Shown here piece after piece: positions 9,522-20,400 of a stretch of 64,000 nucleotides of DNA (its first letter is position 1; every line of letters begins with the position of its first letter). Under the pieces are notes generated by a model, which worked only from the letters and a program-made list of their open reading frames with translations, searched no databases and was not told the origin of the DNA. The translations under genes were made by a program, and so were the position numbers. Location of the stretch: NCBI RefSeq assembly GCF_021698975.1, contig NZ_SSXA01000003.1:1-64000 (forward strand), written 5' to 3'. This DNA is from Blastococcus sp. KM273128 (GTDB taxonomy: Bacteria > Actinomycetota > Actinomycetes > Mycobacteriales > Geodermatophilaceae).

Positions 9522-10012
9522 ATGTTGGGACGTGCTGCCCTGCGGGGTGCTGTTGCCGGGGTCGCCGGGGTCGCGGTGATGACCCTCGGGGAGAAGCTCG
9601 AGCAGTAGAAACACCCCGTCCTCCCCGCCCCTCGCAAGCTCGCGGCGGTGCCCTGGACGGGGCCGGCCGGCGGCTGCCCGGATCCGCCCGCCCGCCGGTG
9701 CGCAACCACCTCATGCACTGGGGCACCGGCGCCGCCGTCGGCGCCCTGCGCGGCATCTGGGCCGCCAGCGGGCTGCGCGGTGTCCGTGCGTCGGCCTGGC
9801 ACGCCTCGATCCGGTTGGTCACCGACCAGACGCTCGAGAACGCCACCGGCGTCGGGTCACCGCCCTGGACCTGGTGCCGCCGCGACCAGGTCGTCGACGT
9901 CACCCACAAGGTCGTCTACGCCCTCGTCACCGGCGCCGTCGCCGATCTGCTCGTCCCTCTCGCGCCGGACCGCCGGCCCGACGGCACCGCGACCGGTCCG
10001 CGCCGGCGCTGA
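9522..10012 (+). pseudogene. broken membrane protein gene, paralogous to 61379-61897
   Basis: The ATG at 9522 opens MLGRAALRGAVAGVAGVAVM then TLGEKLEQ, stopping at TAG 9606-9608. The downstream frame from about 9698 gives NHLMHWGTGAAVGALRGIWA and continues to 10012 with a likely TM segment near VVYALVTGAVADLL. Both parts resemble the intact 172-aa protein at 61379-61897 (ALRGAAAGAAG at its start; HLVYGLVVKNTIDAF at its end). A 58-bp hairpin repeat (9607-9664) separates them and supplies the stop. Deleting 9606-9664 (59 bp) would join the frames. The downstream part could still be made from GTG 9698. Confidence 0.65.
9607..9664. repeat. 58-bp hairpin repeat, copy A
   Basis: Starts AGAAACACCCC and ends GGACGGGGCC. 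The 8-bp stem CCCCGTCC (9614-9621) pairs with GGACGGGG (9655-9662) around a 33-nt loop holding CTCGCAAGCTCGCGGCGG. Copy B (49529-49586) has the same length, nearly the same loop, and a different but still complementary stem. Here it sits inside a broken gene. Confidence 0.75.
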
Positions 10013-10182
10013 TCCCCGGGACGGCGGCGCGCTCCTGGGACCCGTGTGACGGACGGGGTCAACCGGGGGCGTCCCACCCGCGTGCCCCCGCTACCTGACG
10101 GCAGCGCATCCCTACGTTCCGTGCTGACGCGCATGGTCGTGGCCCCTTCCCCGGGCCCGGGCGCAGGTGATCGGAGGCCAGG

Positions 10183-11211
10183 GTGCACGCGCAGCGCACG
10201 ACTCCCCGACGCCGCACGCGCGCCGTCCTGACGGTCGGTGTCGCGGTGGTGGCGGCGGCGACGGCGGTCCTGCCGCCGACCGCGGCCTCCGCCGCCCCCG
10301 GGACGGTGGCAGAGGCGGCCGAGCTCATGGCGGAGGCCGCGCAGCAGCTGACCGCCGTCGAGGCGCAGGTGCACGAGGCCGAGGAGATCGTCGCGGGCCA
10401 CCAGCAGGCCGCCGCGGCCGCCGCCGAGCAGGCCCGGGCCGCCCGCGAGGCGCTCGCCGTCCACGAGCCGCAGATCCGGGCGATCGTGCAGAGCAGCTTC
10501 ACCGGTCAGGCGCAGTCGCGGGTCGCCGCCTTCCTCACCAGCGACTCGGCGGGCGAGCTCGTCCAGCAGATGACGACGCTGGACATGATCGCCACGCACA
10601 CCAACTCGGTCATCACGCAGGTCGCCGCGGCCCGTGCCGCCGCCGACCAGGCGCAGGCCGCCGCCGACCAGGCCGCCGCCACCGCGCAGGCCGGCCTCAC
10701 CGAGCTGCAGGCCCAGCAGGCAGAGGTCGAGCGGCGCGCCGCCGAGTACCAGTCCGACTACGCCCGGCTCTCCGCGGCCGAGCAGGACCGGGTCTCCACC
10801 ATGGTCGCCGGCCCCCGGATGGCGGCGCCGTCGGTCGCTGAGCTGCCCGTCGCGCCGGGCAGCGCGGCGGCGACGGCGATCCAGGTGGCGCTGGCCCAGG
10901 TCGGCGCCCCCTACCGGCGCGGCGCCACCGGCCCGGACGCCTTCGACTGCTCGGGGCTGACCTCCTACGCCTACGCCGCCGCCGGCATCACCCTGCCGCG
11001 CACCAGCGGCGGCCAGTCGAAGATCGGCCCGGCGCTCTCCCGCGGGGAGCTCCAGCCCGGCGACCTGGTCTTCTACTACTCGCCGATCAGCCACGTCGCG
11101 CTCTACATCGGCAACGGGATGATCGTGCACGCCCGCACCTACGGGACCCCGCTGGCGGTGACCTCGGTCGACCAGGGCGGCTTCCGGTTCGGCGTCCGCC
11201 CCACCGGCTGA
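10183..11211 (+). CDS. secreted NlpC/P60 peptidoglycan endopeptidase (RipC-like)
   Basis: 342 aa, GTG at 10183. Twin-Arg-like basic N-terminus (TTPRRRTRAVL) then a signal peptide ending near ASAAPG. Residues about 40-210 are an Ala/Gln/Glu-rich coiled coil, as in RipC/CwlO-type hydrolases regulated through FtsEX. The C-terminal NlpC/P60 domain has the catalytic Cys256 (AFDCSGLTSY), His304 (SPISHVALYIG) and a third polar residue near VHARTYG. It cleaves stem peptides in the wall, probably D-Glu to diaminopimelate. A paralogue lies at 57841-58920. Confidence 0.9.
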   Translation: MHAQRTTPRRRTRAVLTVGVAVVAAATAVLPPTAASAAPGTVAEAAELMAEAAQQLTAVEAQVHEAEEIVAGHQQAAAAAAEQARAAREALAVHEPQIRAIVQSSFTGQAQSRVAAFLTSDSAGELVQQMTTLDMIATHTNSVITQVAAARAAADQAQAAADQAAATAQAGLTELQAQQAEVERRAAEYQSDYARLSAAEQDRVSTMVAGPRMAAPSVAELPVAPGSAAATAIQVALAQVGAPYRRGATGPDAFDCSGLTSYAYAAAGITLPRTSGGQSKIGPALSRGELQPGDLVFYYSPISHVALYIGNGMIVHARTYGTPLAVTSVDQGGFRFGVRPTG

Positions 11212-11257
11212 GCCCGCCGACCGACCCCGTTCCGCTCCCACCCCGCGGGCGACGTAG

Positions 11258-13677
<2,420 letters not shown>

Positions 13678-13739
13678 GCCCGAAGTCTGCCGAGCATCCG
13701 GCTCGTGCGCTGCGCGCGGGGCTGTGCTGTGCTGGAGGC

Positions 13740-14318
13740 GTGGCGGACAACTACATCGCGGAGCTGCCCTTCGGCGCCCCGCAGATCGACGACGAGGCCT
13801 TCGTGGCGCCGACCGCCGTGGTGGTGGGCGCGGTCACCATGGGCCCCCGGGCCAGCATCTGGTACGGCGCCGTGGCCCGGGCCGACCAGGAGACGATCGA
13901 GATCGGGGCGGGGTCCAACGTCCAGGACGGGTGCACCCTGCACTCGGACCCCGGGTTCCCGCTGGTGGTGGGCCGCGACGTGACGGTCGGGCACCGCGTC
14001 GTCCTGCACGGCGCCCGGATCGACGACGAGGTGCTCGTCGGCATGGGCAGCGTCGTGATGAACGGGGCGCACATCGGCACCGGCTCGATCGTGGCCGCCG
14101 GAGCCGTGGTCACCCAGGGCAAGCAGTTCCCCCCGCGGTCGGTGATCGCCGGCGTCCCCGCCAAGGTGGTGCGGGAGGCGACCGACGACGACCTGCTGCA
14201 CATCCGCGGCAACGCGGCCGCCTACTCCGAGCGGCTCCCCGAGGCGCGCAAGGTCCGGCCGGTCGTGCGCCGGCCCCTGCCGCCGGCCGGCATGGTGCCC
14301 GGGGACGCGCTCTCCTAG
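13740..14318 (+). CDS. gamma-class carbonic anhydrase-like left-handed beta-helix protein
   Basis: 192 aa. GTG at 13740 gives VADNYIAELPFG, the conserved start of this family. Hexapeptide repeats (VVVGAVTMGPRASIWYGAVA and following) build a left-handed beta helix. The family Arg/Asp/Gln block is present as ARADQE and IGAGSNVQDGCTLHSD; His candidates for the inter-subunit metal are HSD, VGHRVVLHGA and NGAHIG. Such proteins are trimeric gamma-CA homologues; activity is often unproven. Its TAG overlaps the convergent stop within CTAG. Confidence 0.88.
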   Translation: MADNYIAELPFGAPQIDDEAFVAPTAVVVGAVTMGPRASIWYGAVARADQETIEIGAGSNVQDGCTLHSDPGFPLVVGRDVTVGHRVVLHGARIDDEVLVGMGSVVMNGAHIGTGSIVAAGAVVTQGKQFPPRSVIAGVPAKVVREATDDDLLHIRGNAAAYSERLPEARKVRPVVRRPLPPAGMVPGDALS

Positions 14319-15514
14319 CCGGCGAGCCACTCCCGCAGCCCGGCGAGCAGCCGGTCGACGTCGTCGGCGTCGCTGTAGGGGGCCAGGCCCACCCGGAGCC
14401 CGCCGGTGTCGCCGAGGCCGAGCCACCGGCTGGCCTCGATGGCGTAGAACGAGCCCGCCGGCGCGTTGACGCCCCGCTCGGCGAGGAAGCGGTGCGCGTC
14501 GGCGGCGTCGCGCCCCTCGAAGGTGAGCAGCAGCGTCGGCGTGCGGTGCGCCGCCCGCGACCACAGCCGCACCCCGGGCAGCCCGGCGAGCCCCGCCTCC
14601 AGCCGCTCGCGCAACGCGTCCTCGTGGGCCTCGAGCGCGGTCATCGCCGTGACCAGCCGCTCCCGGCGGCTGCCGCCGTCGCCCAGCGCGGCGAGGAAGT
14701 CCACCGCGGCCGTGGTCCCGGCCAGCAGCTCGTAGGGCAGGGTGCCGAGCTCGTAGCGCTCGGGCACGGCGTCCGAGCTCGGCAGCAGCTTCACCGGGTG
14801 CAGCGTCCCCAGCAGCGCGGGGTCGGCCGCCATGACGCCGCAGTGCGGGCCGAGGAACTTGTACGGGGAGCAGAAGTAGACGTCGGCGCCGAGCGCGGGA
14901 ATGTCGACCGGCGCGTGCGCGGTCAGGTGCACGCCGTCCACGGCGAGCAGCGCGCCCGCCGCGTGCACCCGCCCGGCGATCTCCTCGACGGGCGGCCGGG
15001 TGCCGATCAGGTTCGAGGCGCCGGTGACCGCCACCAGGCGCGTGCGGTCGGAGAGCACGGCGGCGACGTCGTCGGCGGTCAGCTCGCCCGTCGCGGGGTC
15101 GAACGCCACCCACCGCACGGTCGCGCCGGCGGCCTCCGCGGCCACCACCCACGGCCGGATGTTGGCGTCGTGGTCCAGCCGCGTCACCACCACCTCGTCA
15201 CCCGGGCCCCAGCCGGCGGCGAGCGTGCGGGCCAGGTCGAAGGTGAGCGCGGTGGCGCTCCGCCCGAACACGACCCCGGCGGGGTCCACGCCGAGCAGGT
15301 CGGCCACCGCCGACCGGGCACCCAGCACCGTCTCGTCGGCCAGCCGCTCGGCGGCGGTGACCGAGCCGCGGTTGCTGATCGGCGCCGTCAGCGTCGCGGC
15401 GACCGCCCGGCCCACCGCCTCGGGCACCTGGGTGCCGCCCGGGCCGTCGAAGTGCGCGGTGCCGCTCGCCAGGGAGGGGAAGCAGGAACGGAGCGCGGCG
15501 ACGTCGAAACCCAT
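14315..15514 (-). CDS. cysteine desulfurase-like class V aminotransferase
   Basis: 399 aa from ATG 15514. PLP-binding Lys219 lies in VYFCSPYKFLGPHCG; DHDANIRPW and DGVHLTAH (cofactor Asp) precede it. It matches the cysteine-desulfurase-like group that starts with FPSLASGTAHFDGPGGTQVP. Whether it releases sulfur from cysteine or acts on another amino acid is open; no Fe-S scaffold gene is adjacent. It is the last gene of a same-strand series following metY and metX with 25-bp gaps. Confidence 0.85.
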   Translation of the reverse strand: MGFDVAALRSCFPSLASGTAHFDGPGGTQVPEAVGRAVAATLTAPISNRGSVTAAERLADETVLGARSAVADLLGVDPAGVVFGRSATALTFDLARTLAAGWGPGDEVVVTRLDHDANIRPWVVAAEAAGATVRWVAFDPATGELTADDVAAVLSDRTRLVAVTGASNLIGTRPPVEEIAGRVHAAGALLAVDGVHLTAHAPVDIPALGADVYFCSPYKFLGPHCGVMAADPALLGTLHPVKLLPSSDAVPERYELGTLPYELLAGTTAAVDFLAALGDGGSRRERLVTAMTALEAHEDALRERLEAGLAGLPGVRLWSRAAHRTPTLLLTFEGRDAADAHRFLAERGVNAPAGSFYAIEASRWLGLGDTGGLRVGLAPYSDADDVDRLLAGLREWLAG

Positions 15515-15539
15515 GGTCGCCGACGCTAGCCGCCGGCCG

Positions 15540-16610
15540 TCACGCCCCTCCCGCCAGGGCGGCGACCGCCGCCCGCGCCTCCTCGACGGGCAGGGCCAGC
15601 GTCGCGTCGCCCACCGGCAGCTCCACCCGCACGGCACCGGGGTCGCCGGTGACCGCCGCCTGCGGCCAGGTCCACAGCCCCTCGTCGACGGCGAGCCGGC
15701 GCGCGGCCGCGGTGAACGCCTCCGGGGTGGTGCGCAGCAGCAGGTGCAGCATCGGGGTCTGCGGCGGGTCCGGGACGACGGTGACGCCCGGCAGGTCGCG
15801 CATCGCCCCGGCGATCTCCCGGGCGCGGGCCAGGTAGGCGGGCATCAGGGGCAGCCGCCGGCGGAGGCAGGCCAGCGCCGAGGCCGCCCCCGGCCAGAGG
15901 CCGAACAGCGTGCCGCCCAGGCGGCGGCGCCACTCGCGCACCTCCGCGACGACGTCGTCCGGGCCGGCCAGGCAGCAACCGGCGAGCGCCCCGATGCCCT
16001 TGTAGAAGCTGACGTAGGCGGTGTCGAACAGCCCGGCGATCTCGGCCGGCGGGCGGTCGTAGCCGGCCGCGGCCTCCCACAGCCTGGCGCCGTCCAGGTG
16101 CGCGGCCGCCCCGCGCTCGCGGGCCCAGGCCACCTGCCCCACCAGGTCGTCCCACCCCGGCAGCGGGCCGCCGAGGTCGCGCTGCGGCAGCTCGACCAGC
16201 AGCGCGGCGGGGTGCTCGGCGACGGCGTCGAGGTCGGCGCGCAGGAGCATGCGGTACCGGTTGCCGGCCGGGCGCAGCACCATGCCGTGCAGCCGCTCGA
16301 ACGCCTGGTCCTCGTGCCGCAGCAGGTGGCTCTCCGGATGGCAGACCACGGTGCGCCGGCCGCTCCGGTCCGCGTGCACCCGCAGCGCCGCCTGCTGGGC
16401 CATGACGCCGCTGGGCAGGTGCACCGCTGCGGGCAGCCCCAGCAGCTCCGCGACCTCCGCCTCCAGGTCGGCCACCACCCCGCCCGCGCCGTACCGGTCC
16501 GGCGCGGTGCCGACCGGGACGGAGGCCAGCAGGTCGGCCGGCCGCCACGCGCCGTGCCCCGTCAGCGAGCGGCTGCAGCCCTCGCGCAGCGCCAGGAGGT
16601 CGTCGTCCAC
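15540..16610 (-). CDS. threonine aldolase-like beta-eliminating lyase
   Basis: 356 aa, GTG at 16610. Fold-type I PLP enzyme: DGARLWEAAAGYDRP (cofactor Asp) and Lys204 in VSFYKGIGALAG. L-threonine aldolases split threonine or allo-threonine to glycine and acetaldehyde; this protein matches the family over its full length, but position and substrate are not confirmed. 25-bp gaps to its neighbours suggest cotranscription with the YdeI-like gene and the desulfurase-like gene. Confidence 0.82.
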   Translation of the reverse strand: MDDDLLALREGCSRSLTGHGAWRPADLLASVPVGTAPDRYGAGGVVADLEAEVAELLGLPAAVHLPSGVMAQQAALRVHADRSGRRTVVCHPESHLLRHEDQAFERLHGMVLRPAGNRYRMLLRADLDAVAEHPAALLVELPQRDLGGPLPGWDDLVGQVAWARERGAAAHLDGARLWEAAAGYDRPPAEIAGLFDTAYVSFYKGIGALAGCCLAGPDDVVAEVREWRRRLGGTLFGLWPGAASALACLRRRLPLMPAYLARAREIAGAMRDLPGVTVVPDPPQTPMLHLLLRTTPEAFTAAARRLAVDEGLWTWPQAAVTGDPGAVRVELPVGDATLALPVEEARAAVAALAGGA

Positions 16611-16635
16611 CCGGCCAGTCTCGCCCGCGGCCCGT

Positions 16636-17220
16636 TCAGCTCTGCCCGCGACCCTCGGTGAGCGACCGCACCGCGGCGGCGATCCGCTTGGCCCGGCCGG
16701 CCGGGGTGGCGGCGGTGTGCACCCGGAAGAGGATCGCGAAGCGGTCCTGCCCGCCCAAGGCGTCGAAGGCGGCCCGCGCGCCCGGCTCGGCGTCCAGCGC
16801 CGCCGCGAGGTCGTCGGGCACGGTGGCGGTGGCCGGGCCGGGGTAGGCGCGGGCCCAGCGGCCGTCGGCCTGCGCCGCCGCCACCGCCGCGAGCCCGGCC
16901 GGGCGCATCCGCCCCTCGGCGGTCAGCCGCTCCACGGTGGCGACGTTCTTCTGCGACCAGACGCTGCGGGGGCGGCGCGGCGTGAGCCGCAGCAGGTGGT
17001 ACGAGTCGTCCAGCCGCAGGCCGCGCCCGTCGATCCAGCCGAAGCACAGCGCCGCCTCGACCACCTCCGGGCCGGTCACCGACGGGATGCCGGAGCCCTT
17101 GCGGGCGATCTGCACGTACAGCCCCGGGGCGGTGGCGTGCTCGGCCTCCAGCCAGGCCTCCAGGGCGGCCTGGTCGGCGAAGGGCAGCATCGGCAGGTCC
17201 GTCGGCGCGGGCACGGGCAC
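16636..17220 (-). CDS. YdeI/OmpD-associated family protein
   Basis: 194 aa from GTG 17220. Family signature VVEAALCFGWIDGRGLRLDD is followed by LLRLTPRRPRSVWSQKNV and a C-terminal YdeI block with AALDAEPGARAAFDAL and RVHTAATPAGRAKRI. Function is unknown; homologues have been linked to stress or peptide resistance. It lies 35 bp downstream of metX on the same strand and may be a passenger in that operon. Confidence 0.85.
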   Translation of the reverse strand: MPVPAPTDLPMLPFADQAALEAWLEAEHATAPGLYVQIARKGSGIPSVTGPEVVEAALCFGWIDGRGLRLDDSYHLLRLTPRRPRSVWSQKNVATVERLTAEGRMRPAGLAAVAAAQADGRWARAYPGPATATVPDDLAAALDAEPGARAAFDALGGQDRFAILFRVHTAATPAGRAKRIAAAVRSLTEGRGQS

Positions 17221-17255
17221 ATCCTGGCCCGGGGGTGCGACGGAACGGGTGCGCG

Positions 17256-18332
17256 TCAGCCCGCGAGCAGCTCGCGCAGCAGCGCGTCGACCTCCGCCGT
17301 CTCGACGAGGAAGCCGTCGTGGCCGTAGGGCGAGCGGATCAGCCGCAGCGGCACCCCGAGGGCGTCGGCCACCCGCTGCTGCTGCTCCACCGGGTACAGC
17401 CGGTCGCTGTCGACGCCCGCGACCAGCGCGCGGGCGGTCACCCCGGCCAGCGCCGCCTCGACCCCGCCGCGGCCCCGGCCGACGTCCCAGGTGTTCATCG
17501 CCTGGGTGAGCAGCACGTAGCTGCCGGCGTCGAAGCGCGCGGCGAGCTTGGCCCCGTGGTGCTGCAGGTAGGAGGCGACGGCGAAGCGGCCGTCCTCCTG
17601 CAGCCGGGTGCCGAAGCGCGACTCGAGCTCGCCCGCGCTGCGGTAGGTGAGGTGGGCGATCCGGCGGGCGACGTCCAGCCCGGCGACCGGCGGGTCGTCC
17701 AGCGGGTAGCCGCCGTCCCGCCAGCGGGGGTCGGCCCGCACGGCGGCCTGCTGCGTGGTCTGCGTGCCGATCTGGTCGGCGGAGGCGACGGCGGCCGAGG
17801 CGAGGAAGAACAGCGCCCCCACCCGGCCGGGGAACCGCACCGCCCACTCCAGCGCGCGCATGCCGCCCATCGAGCCCCCGGCCACGGCGGCGAACCGCTG
17901 GACGCCCAGGGCGTCCGCGAGCGCCGCCTCGACGCGCACCTGGTCGCCGACGGTCACTTCGGGGAAGCGCCCACCCCACGGCCGGCCGTCCGGTGCCGCC
18001 GACGACGGCCCGGTCGTCCCCTGGCAGCCGCCGAGGACGTTGGCGCAGACCACGAAGAACCGGTCGGTGTCCAGCGCGGCCCCGGGGCCGACGACGCCGC
18101 CCCACCAGCCGGGCGTCGGGTGACCGGGGCCGGCCGGGCCGACGACGTGGCTGTCACCGGTGAGCGCGTGCTCGACCAGCACGGCGTTCCCGCCGTCCGG
18201 GGCGAGCGTGCCCCACGTCTCGTAGGCGACCCGGATCCCGGGCAGGCTCCCGCCGCGCTCGAGCTCGAAGGGGGCGGGCAGGTCGAGGAACCGCCGGTCG
18301 CCCGCCGGATCCCCCTCGACCCACCCGCCCAC
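17256..18332 (-). CDS. metX: homoserine O-acetyltransferase
   Basis: 358 aa alpha/beta hydrolase-fold acyltransferase. Catalytic Ser154 in AGGSMGGMRA, Asp310 in VDSDRLYP and His338 in SPYGHDGFL form the triad. The N-terminal HALTGDSHV and CANVLGGCQGTTGPSS blocks are MetX hallmarks. It transfers acetyl (possibly succinyl) to homoserine, the substrate for MetY. GTG at 18332, 1 bp after the metY stop, so the two are translationally linked and share the SAM-sensing leader. Confidence 0.93.
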   Translation of the reverse strand: MGGWVEGDPAGDRRFLDLPAPFELERGGSLPGIRVAYETWGTLAPDGGNAVLVEHALTGDSHVVGPAGPGHPTPGWWGGVVGPGAALDTDRFFVVCANVLGGCQGTTGPSSAAPDGRPWGGRFPEVTVGDQVRVEAALADALGVQRFAAVAGGSMGGMRALEWAVRFPGRVGALFFLASAAVASADQIGTQTTQQAAVRADPRWRDGGYPLDDPPVAGLDVARRIAHLTYRSAGELESRFGTRLQEDGRFAVASYLQHHGAKLAARFDAGSYVLLTQAMNTWDVGRGRGGVEAALAGVTARALVAGVDSDRLYPVEQQQRVADALGVPLRLIRSPYGHDGFLVETAEVDALLRELLAG

Positions 18333-18333
18333 G

Positions 18334-19626
18334 TCAGGCGGACTTGGCGGCGCGGAACCCGGCCTCCAGGTCGGCGAGGATGTCCTCGATCCCCTCCAGG
18401 CCGACGGCGAGGCGCACCAGGCCCGGCGTGACGCCGGTGGTCAGCTGCTCCTCGGGCGTCAGCTGCGAGTGCGTCGTCGAGGCCGGGTGGATCACCAGGC
18501 TGCGCACGTCGCCGATGTTGGCGACGTGGCTGTGCAGCTCCAGGGCCTCCACGAACCGCTTGCCGGCCTCCACGCCGCCGTGCAGCTCGAAGGTGAGCAC
18601 CGCGCCGGCGCCCTTCGGGGCGTACTTCTGCTGCGCCGCGTGCCACGGCGAGGACGGCAGGCCCGGGTAGTTGACCCGCTCGACGGCGTCGTGCGCCTCG
18701 AGGAACTCCGCCACCCGCTGGGCGTTCTGCACGTGCCGCTCCATGCGCAGCGACAGCGTCTCGATGCCCTGCACGACCAGGAACGCGTTGAAGGGCGAGA
18801 CCGCCGGCCCCAGGTCGCGCAGCAGCTGCACCCGCGCCTTGAGGGCGAACGCCGGCGCGCCCAGGTCGGCGTAGACGACGCCGTGGTAGGTCGGGTCGGC
18901 CGTGGTGAACATCGGGTGCCGGCCGCCGGTCCAGTCGAACGAGCCGCCGTCGACGATCAGCCCGGCGATCACCGTGCCGTGCCCGCCCAGGTACTTGGTC
19001 GCCGAGTGGACGACGACGTCGGCGCCGTGCTCCAGCGGCCGCACCAGGTACGGGGTGGCGATGGTGTTGTCGACGATCAGCGGGACGCCGTTGCGGTGGG
19101 CGACCTCGGCGACGGTCTCGATGTCGAGGACGTCGCCCTTGGGGTTGCCGATCGACTCGGCGAAGAAGGCCCGGGTGTTCTCCTGCACCAGCGACTGCCA
19201 GTTCTCCGGGTCGTCGGGGTCCTCGACGAAGGAGACGGTGATGCCCATCTTCGGCAGCGAGTGGTGCAGCAGGTTGTACGTGCCGCCGTACAGCGAGGCG
19301 GAGGCGACGACGTGGTCGCCGGCCTCGGCGAGGTTGAGGATCGCGAGGGTCTCCGCGGCCTGCCCGGAGGCGACCGCGAGCGCGGCGACGCCGCCCTCCA
19401 GCGACGCGACGCGCTGCTCCAGCGCGTCCTGCGTCGGGTTCATGATCCGCGTGTAGATGTTGCCCATCTCCGCGAGCGCGAACAGGTCCGCGGCGTGCTG
19501 GGTGTCGCGGAACTGGTAGGCGGTGGTCGCGTAGATCGGCAGCGCGCGGGCGCCGGTGGCCGGGTCGGGGCTGGTGCCGGCGTGGATCTGCCGGGTCTCG
19601 AAGCTCCAGCTCTGCGGGTCGGTCAT
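18334..19626 (-). CDS. metY: O-acetylhomoserine sulfhydrylase
   Basis: 430 aa Cys/Met-metabolism PLP enzyme. PLP Lys211 in VVHSATKYLGGHG; GNIYTRIMNPT and VDNTIATPYLVRPLEHGAD are typical of O-acetylhomoserine aminocarboxypropyltransferases, which make homocysteine from O-acetylhomoserine and sulfide. ATG 19626 is preceded by GAAGGAGA. A SAM-IV-like riboswitch lies 75-165 nt upstream of the start, so high S-adenosylmethionine should lower expression of metY and metX. Confidence 0.93.
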   Translation of the reverse strand: MTDPQSWSFETRQIHAGTSPDPATGARALPIYATTAYQFRDTQHAADLFALAEMGNIYTRIMNPTQDALEQRVASLEGGVAALAVASGQAAETLAILNLAEAGDHVVASASLYGGTYNLLHHSLPKMGITVSFVEDPDDPENWQSLVQENTRAFFAESIGNPKGDVLDIETVAEVAHRNGVPLIVDNTIATPYLVRPLEHGADVVVHSATKYLGGHGTVIAGLIVDGGSFDWTGGRHPMFTTADPTYHGVVYADLGAPAFALKARVQLLRDLGPAVSPFNAFLVVQGIETLSLRMERHVQNAQRVAEFLEAHDAVERVNYPGLPSSPWHAAQQKYAPKGAGAVLTFELHGGVEAGKRFVEALELHSHVANIGDVRSLVIHPASTTHSQLTPEEQLTTGVTPGLVRLAVGLEGIEDILADLEAGFRAAKSA

Positions 19627-19664
19627 GCGCCGTCTCCTTCGCTCGCGGGAGATCCCGCGGCGCA
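19626..19664 (-). promoter_or_regulatory. start-codon-sequestering stem of the metY leader
   Basis: In the transcript, TGCGCCG (19664-19658) can pair with CGGCGCA (19632-19626), whose last base is the A of the ATG. The stem encloses the ribosome site GAAGGAG (19640-19634). A competing inner hairpin CGCGGGA/TCCCGCG spans 19659-19644. This would allow translational control. Pairing is seen by eye, not tested. Confidence 0.5.
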
Positions 19665-19701
19665 CGGGAGCTCCGTCCTTGCCGGGGGCGGGTCGCCGTC
19701 C

Positions 19702-19790
19702 GGCCGGCTCTTCCCCTGGAGCACCTCGGACGGAGTCGAGGTTGCCGGGCAGCCAGCCAGGTGCTTCGCGCTGCCTCTCATGAGCCAGCC
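19702..19790 (-). promoter_or_regulatory. SAM-IV-like riboswitch aptamer
   Basis: Read on the minus strand, closing stem P1 is GGCTGGCTC (19790-19782) with GAGCCGGCC (19710-19702), nine pairs including one GU. Inside are CATGAGAGGCAGCG, then a GCACCTGG...CCAGG stem region, CTGCCCGGCAACC, and a GAGGTGCTCC segment able to pair back with GCACCT. The order CATGAG / CAGCG / CGGCAACC / GGTGC matches the actinobacterial SAM-IV (SAM-I superfamily) aptamer, known to sit before methionine-biosynthesis genes. Its placement before metY-metX supports the call. Confidence 0.8.
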
Positions 19791-19881
19791 GCGATCGTAG
19801 GACGCCCGCCCGGCCGCCGTACACCCGCCCCGGGCAGCCGGGCGGTGTCCCACGTGAAACATGCGCCCCATGGCAGCCGGC

Positions 19882-20400
19882 CTACGAGCCGGGTGCGGTC
19901 TCCTCGCCCGTCCCGCCGGTCGGGGCGGGGGCGGTGGTCTCCGGCGCGGTGGTCGTGGTGCCGGTCCCGTCCTCGTCCGGGGTCGAGGGCGCGGTGGTGG
20001 TCGGCGAGGTCGGCCGGGAGGTCGACCCGGGCGGCTGCGTCGTCGGCGCCGGCTCCTCGGTCGGCTCCTCCTCGCCCGTGCCCGTCGGCTCCGCCGGCTC
20101 CGTCTGCGTCGGCTCCGTGGGCTCGGTGACGGCGGTCTCCTCGGCCGGCGGGGCGGCGCCGGTCGCGGGCGGCTTGACGTTCAGCCACAGCGCGAACACC
20201 GCGACGAAGAGCACGGCCAGCACGACGGTGGAGGTGCGGGCGCGGCCGAGCCGCCGGGGGATCGCCGCCCACCGGCCGTGCCGCGGCGCCGGCGACGCGC
20301 CGTCGGCCGGCGATCCGGGCGCGGCGGGGGGCGCGGTGCTGACGGTGGGCTCCTCGGAGGCGCGGGTGGTCGCGTCGGGGCGCTGGTCGGGCGCGGTCAC
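19882..20400 (-). CDS. single-pass Pro/Thr/Glu-rich membrane protein
   Basis: 172 aa, GTG at 20400 overlapping the mscS stop by GTGA. A cytoplasmic, Pro/Ala-rich N-terminus with a basic patch (AAIPRRLGRART) leads to one membrane helix (STVVLAVLFVAVFALWLNV). The remaining ~95 residues are low-complexity Thr-Pro-Glu sequence, likely extended and extracytoplasmic. No recognised domain. Translational coupling to MscS suggests joint production with the channel, but no function is known. Confidence 0.7.
   Translation of the reverse strand: MTAPDQRPDATTRASEEPTVSTAPPAAPGSPADGASPAPRHGRWAAIPRRLGRARTSTVVLAVLFVAVFALWLNVKPPATGAAPPAEETAVTEPTEPTQTEPAEPTGTGEEEPTEEPAPTTQPPGSTSRPTSPTTTAPSTPDEDGTGTTTTAPETTAPAPTGGTGEETAPGS

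Noticed and set aside
9054..9614. 186-codon minus-strand frame over the Cys-rich gene
   Set aside because: Antisense shadow; the plus-strand gene has a strong ribosome site and protein-like composition.
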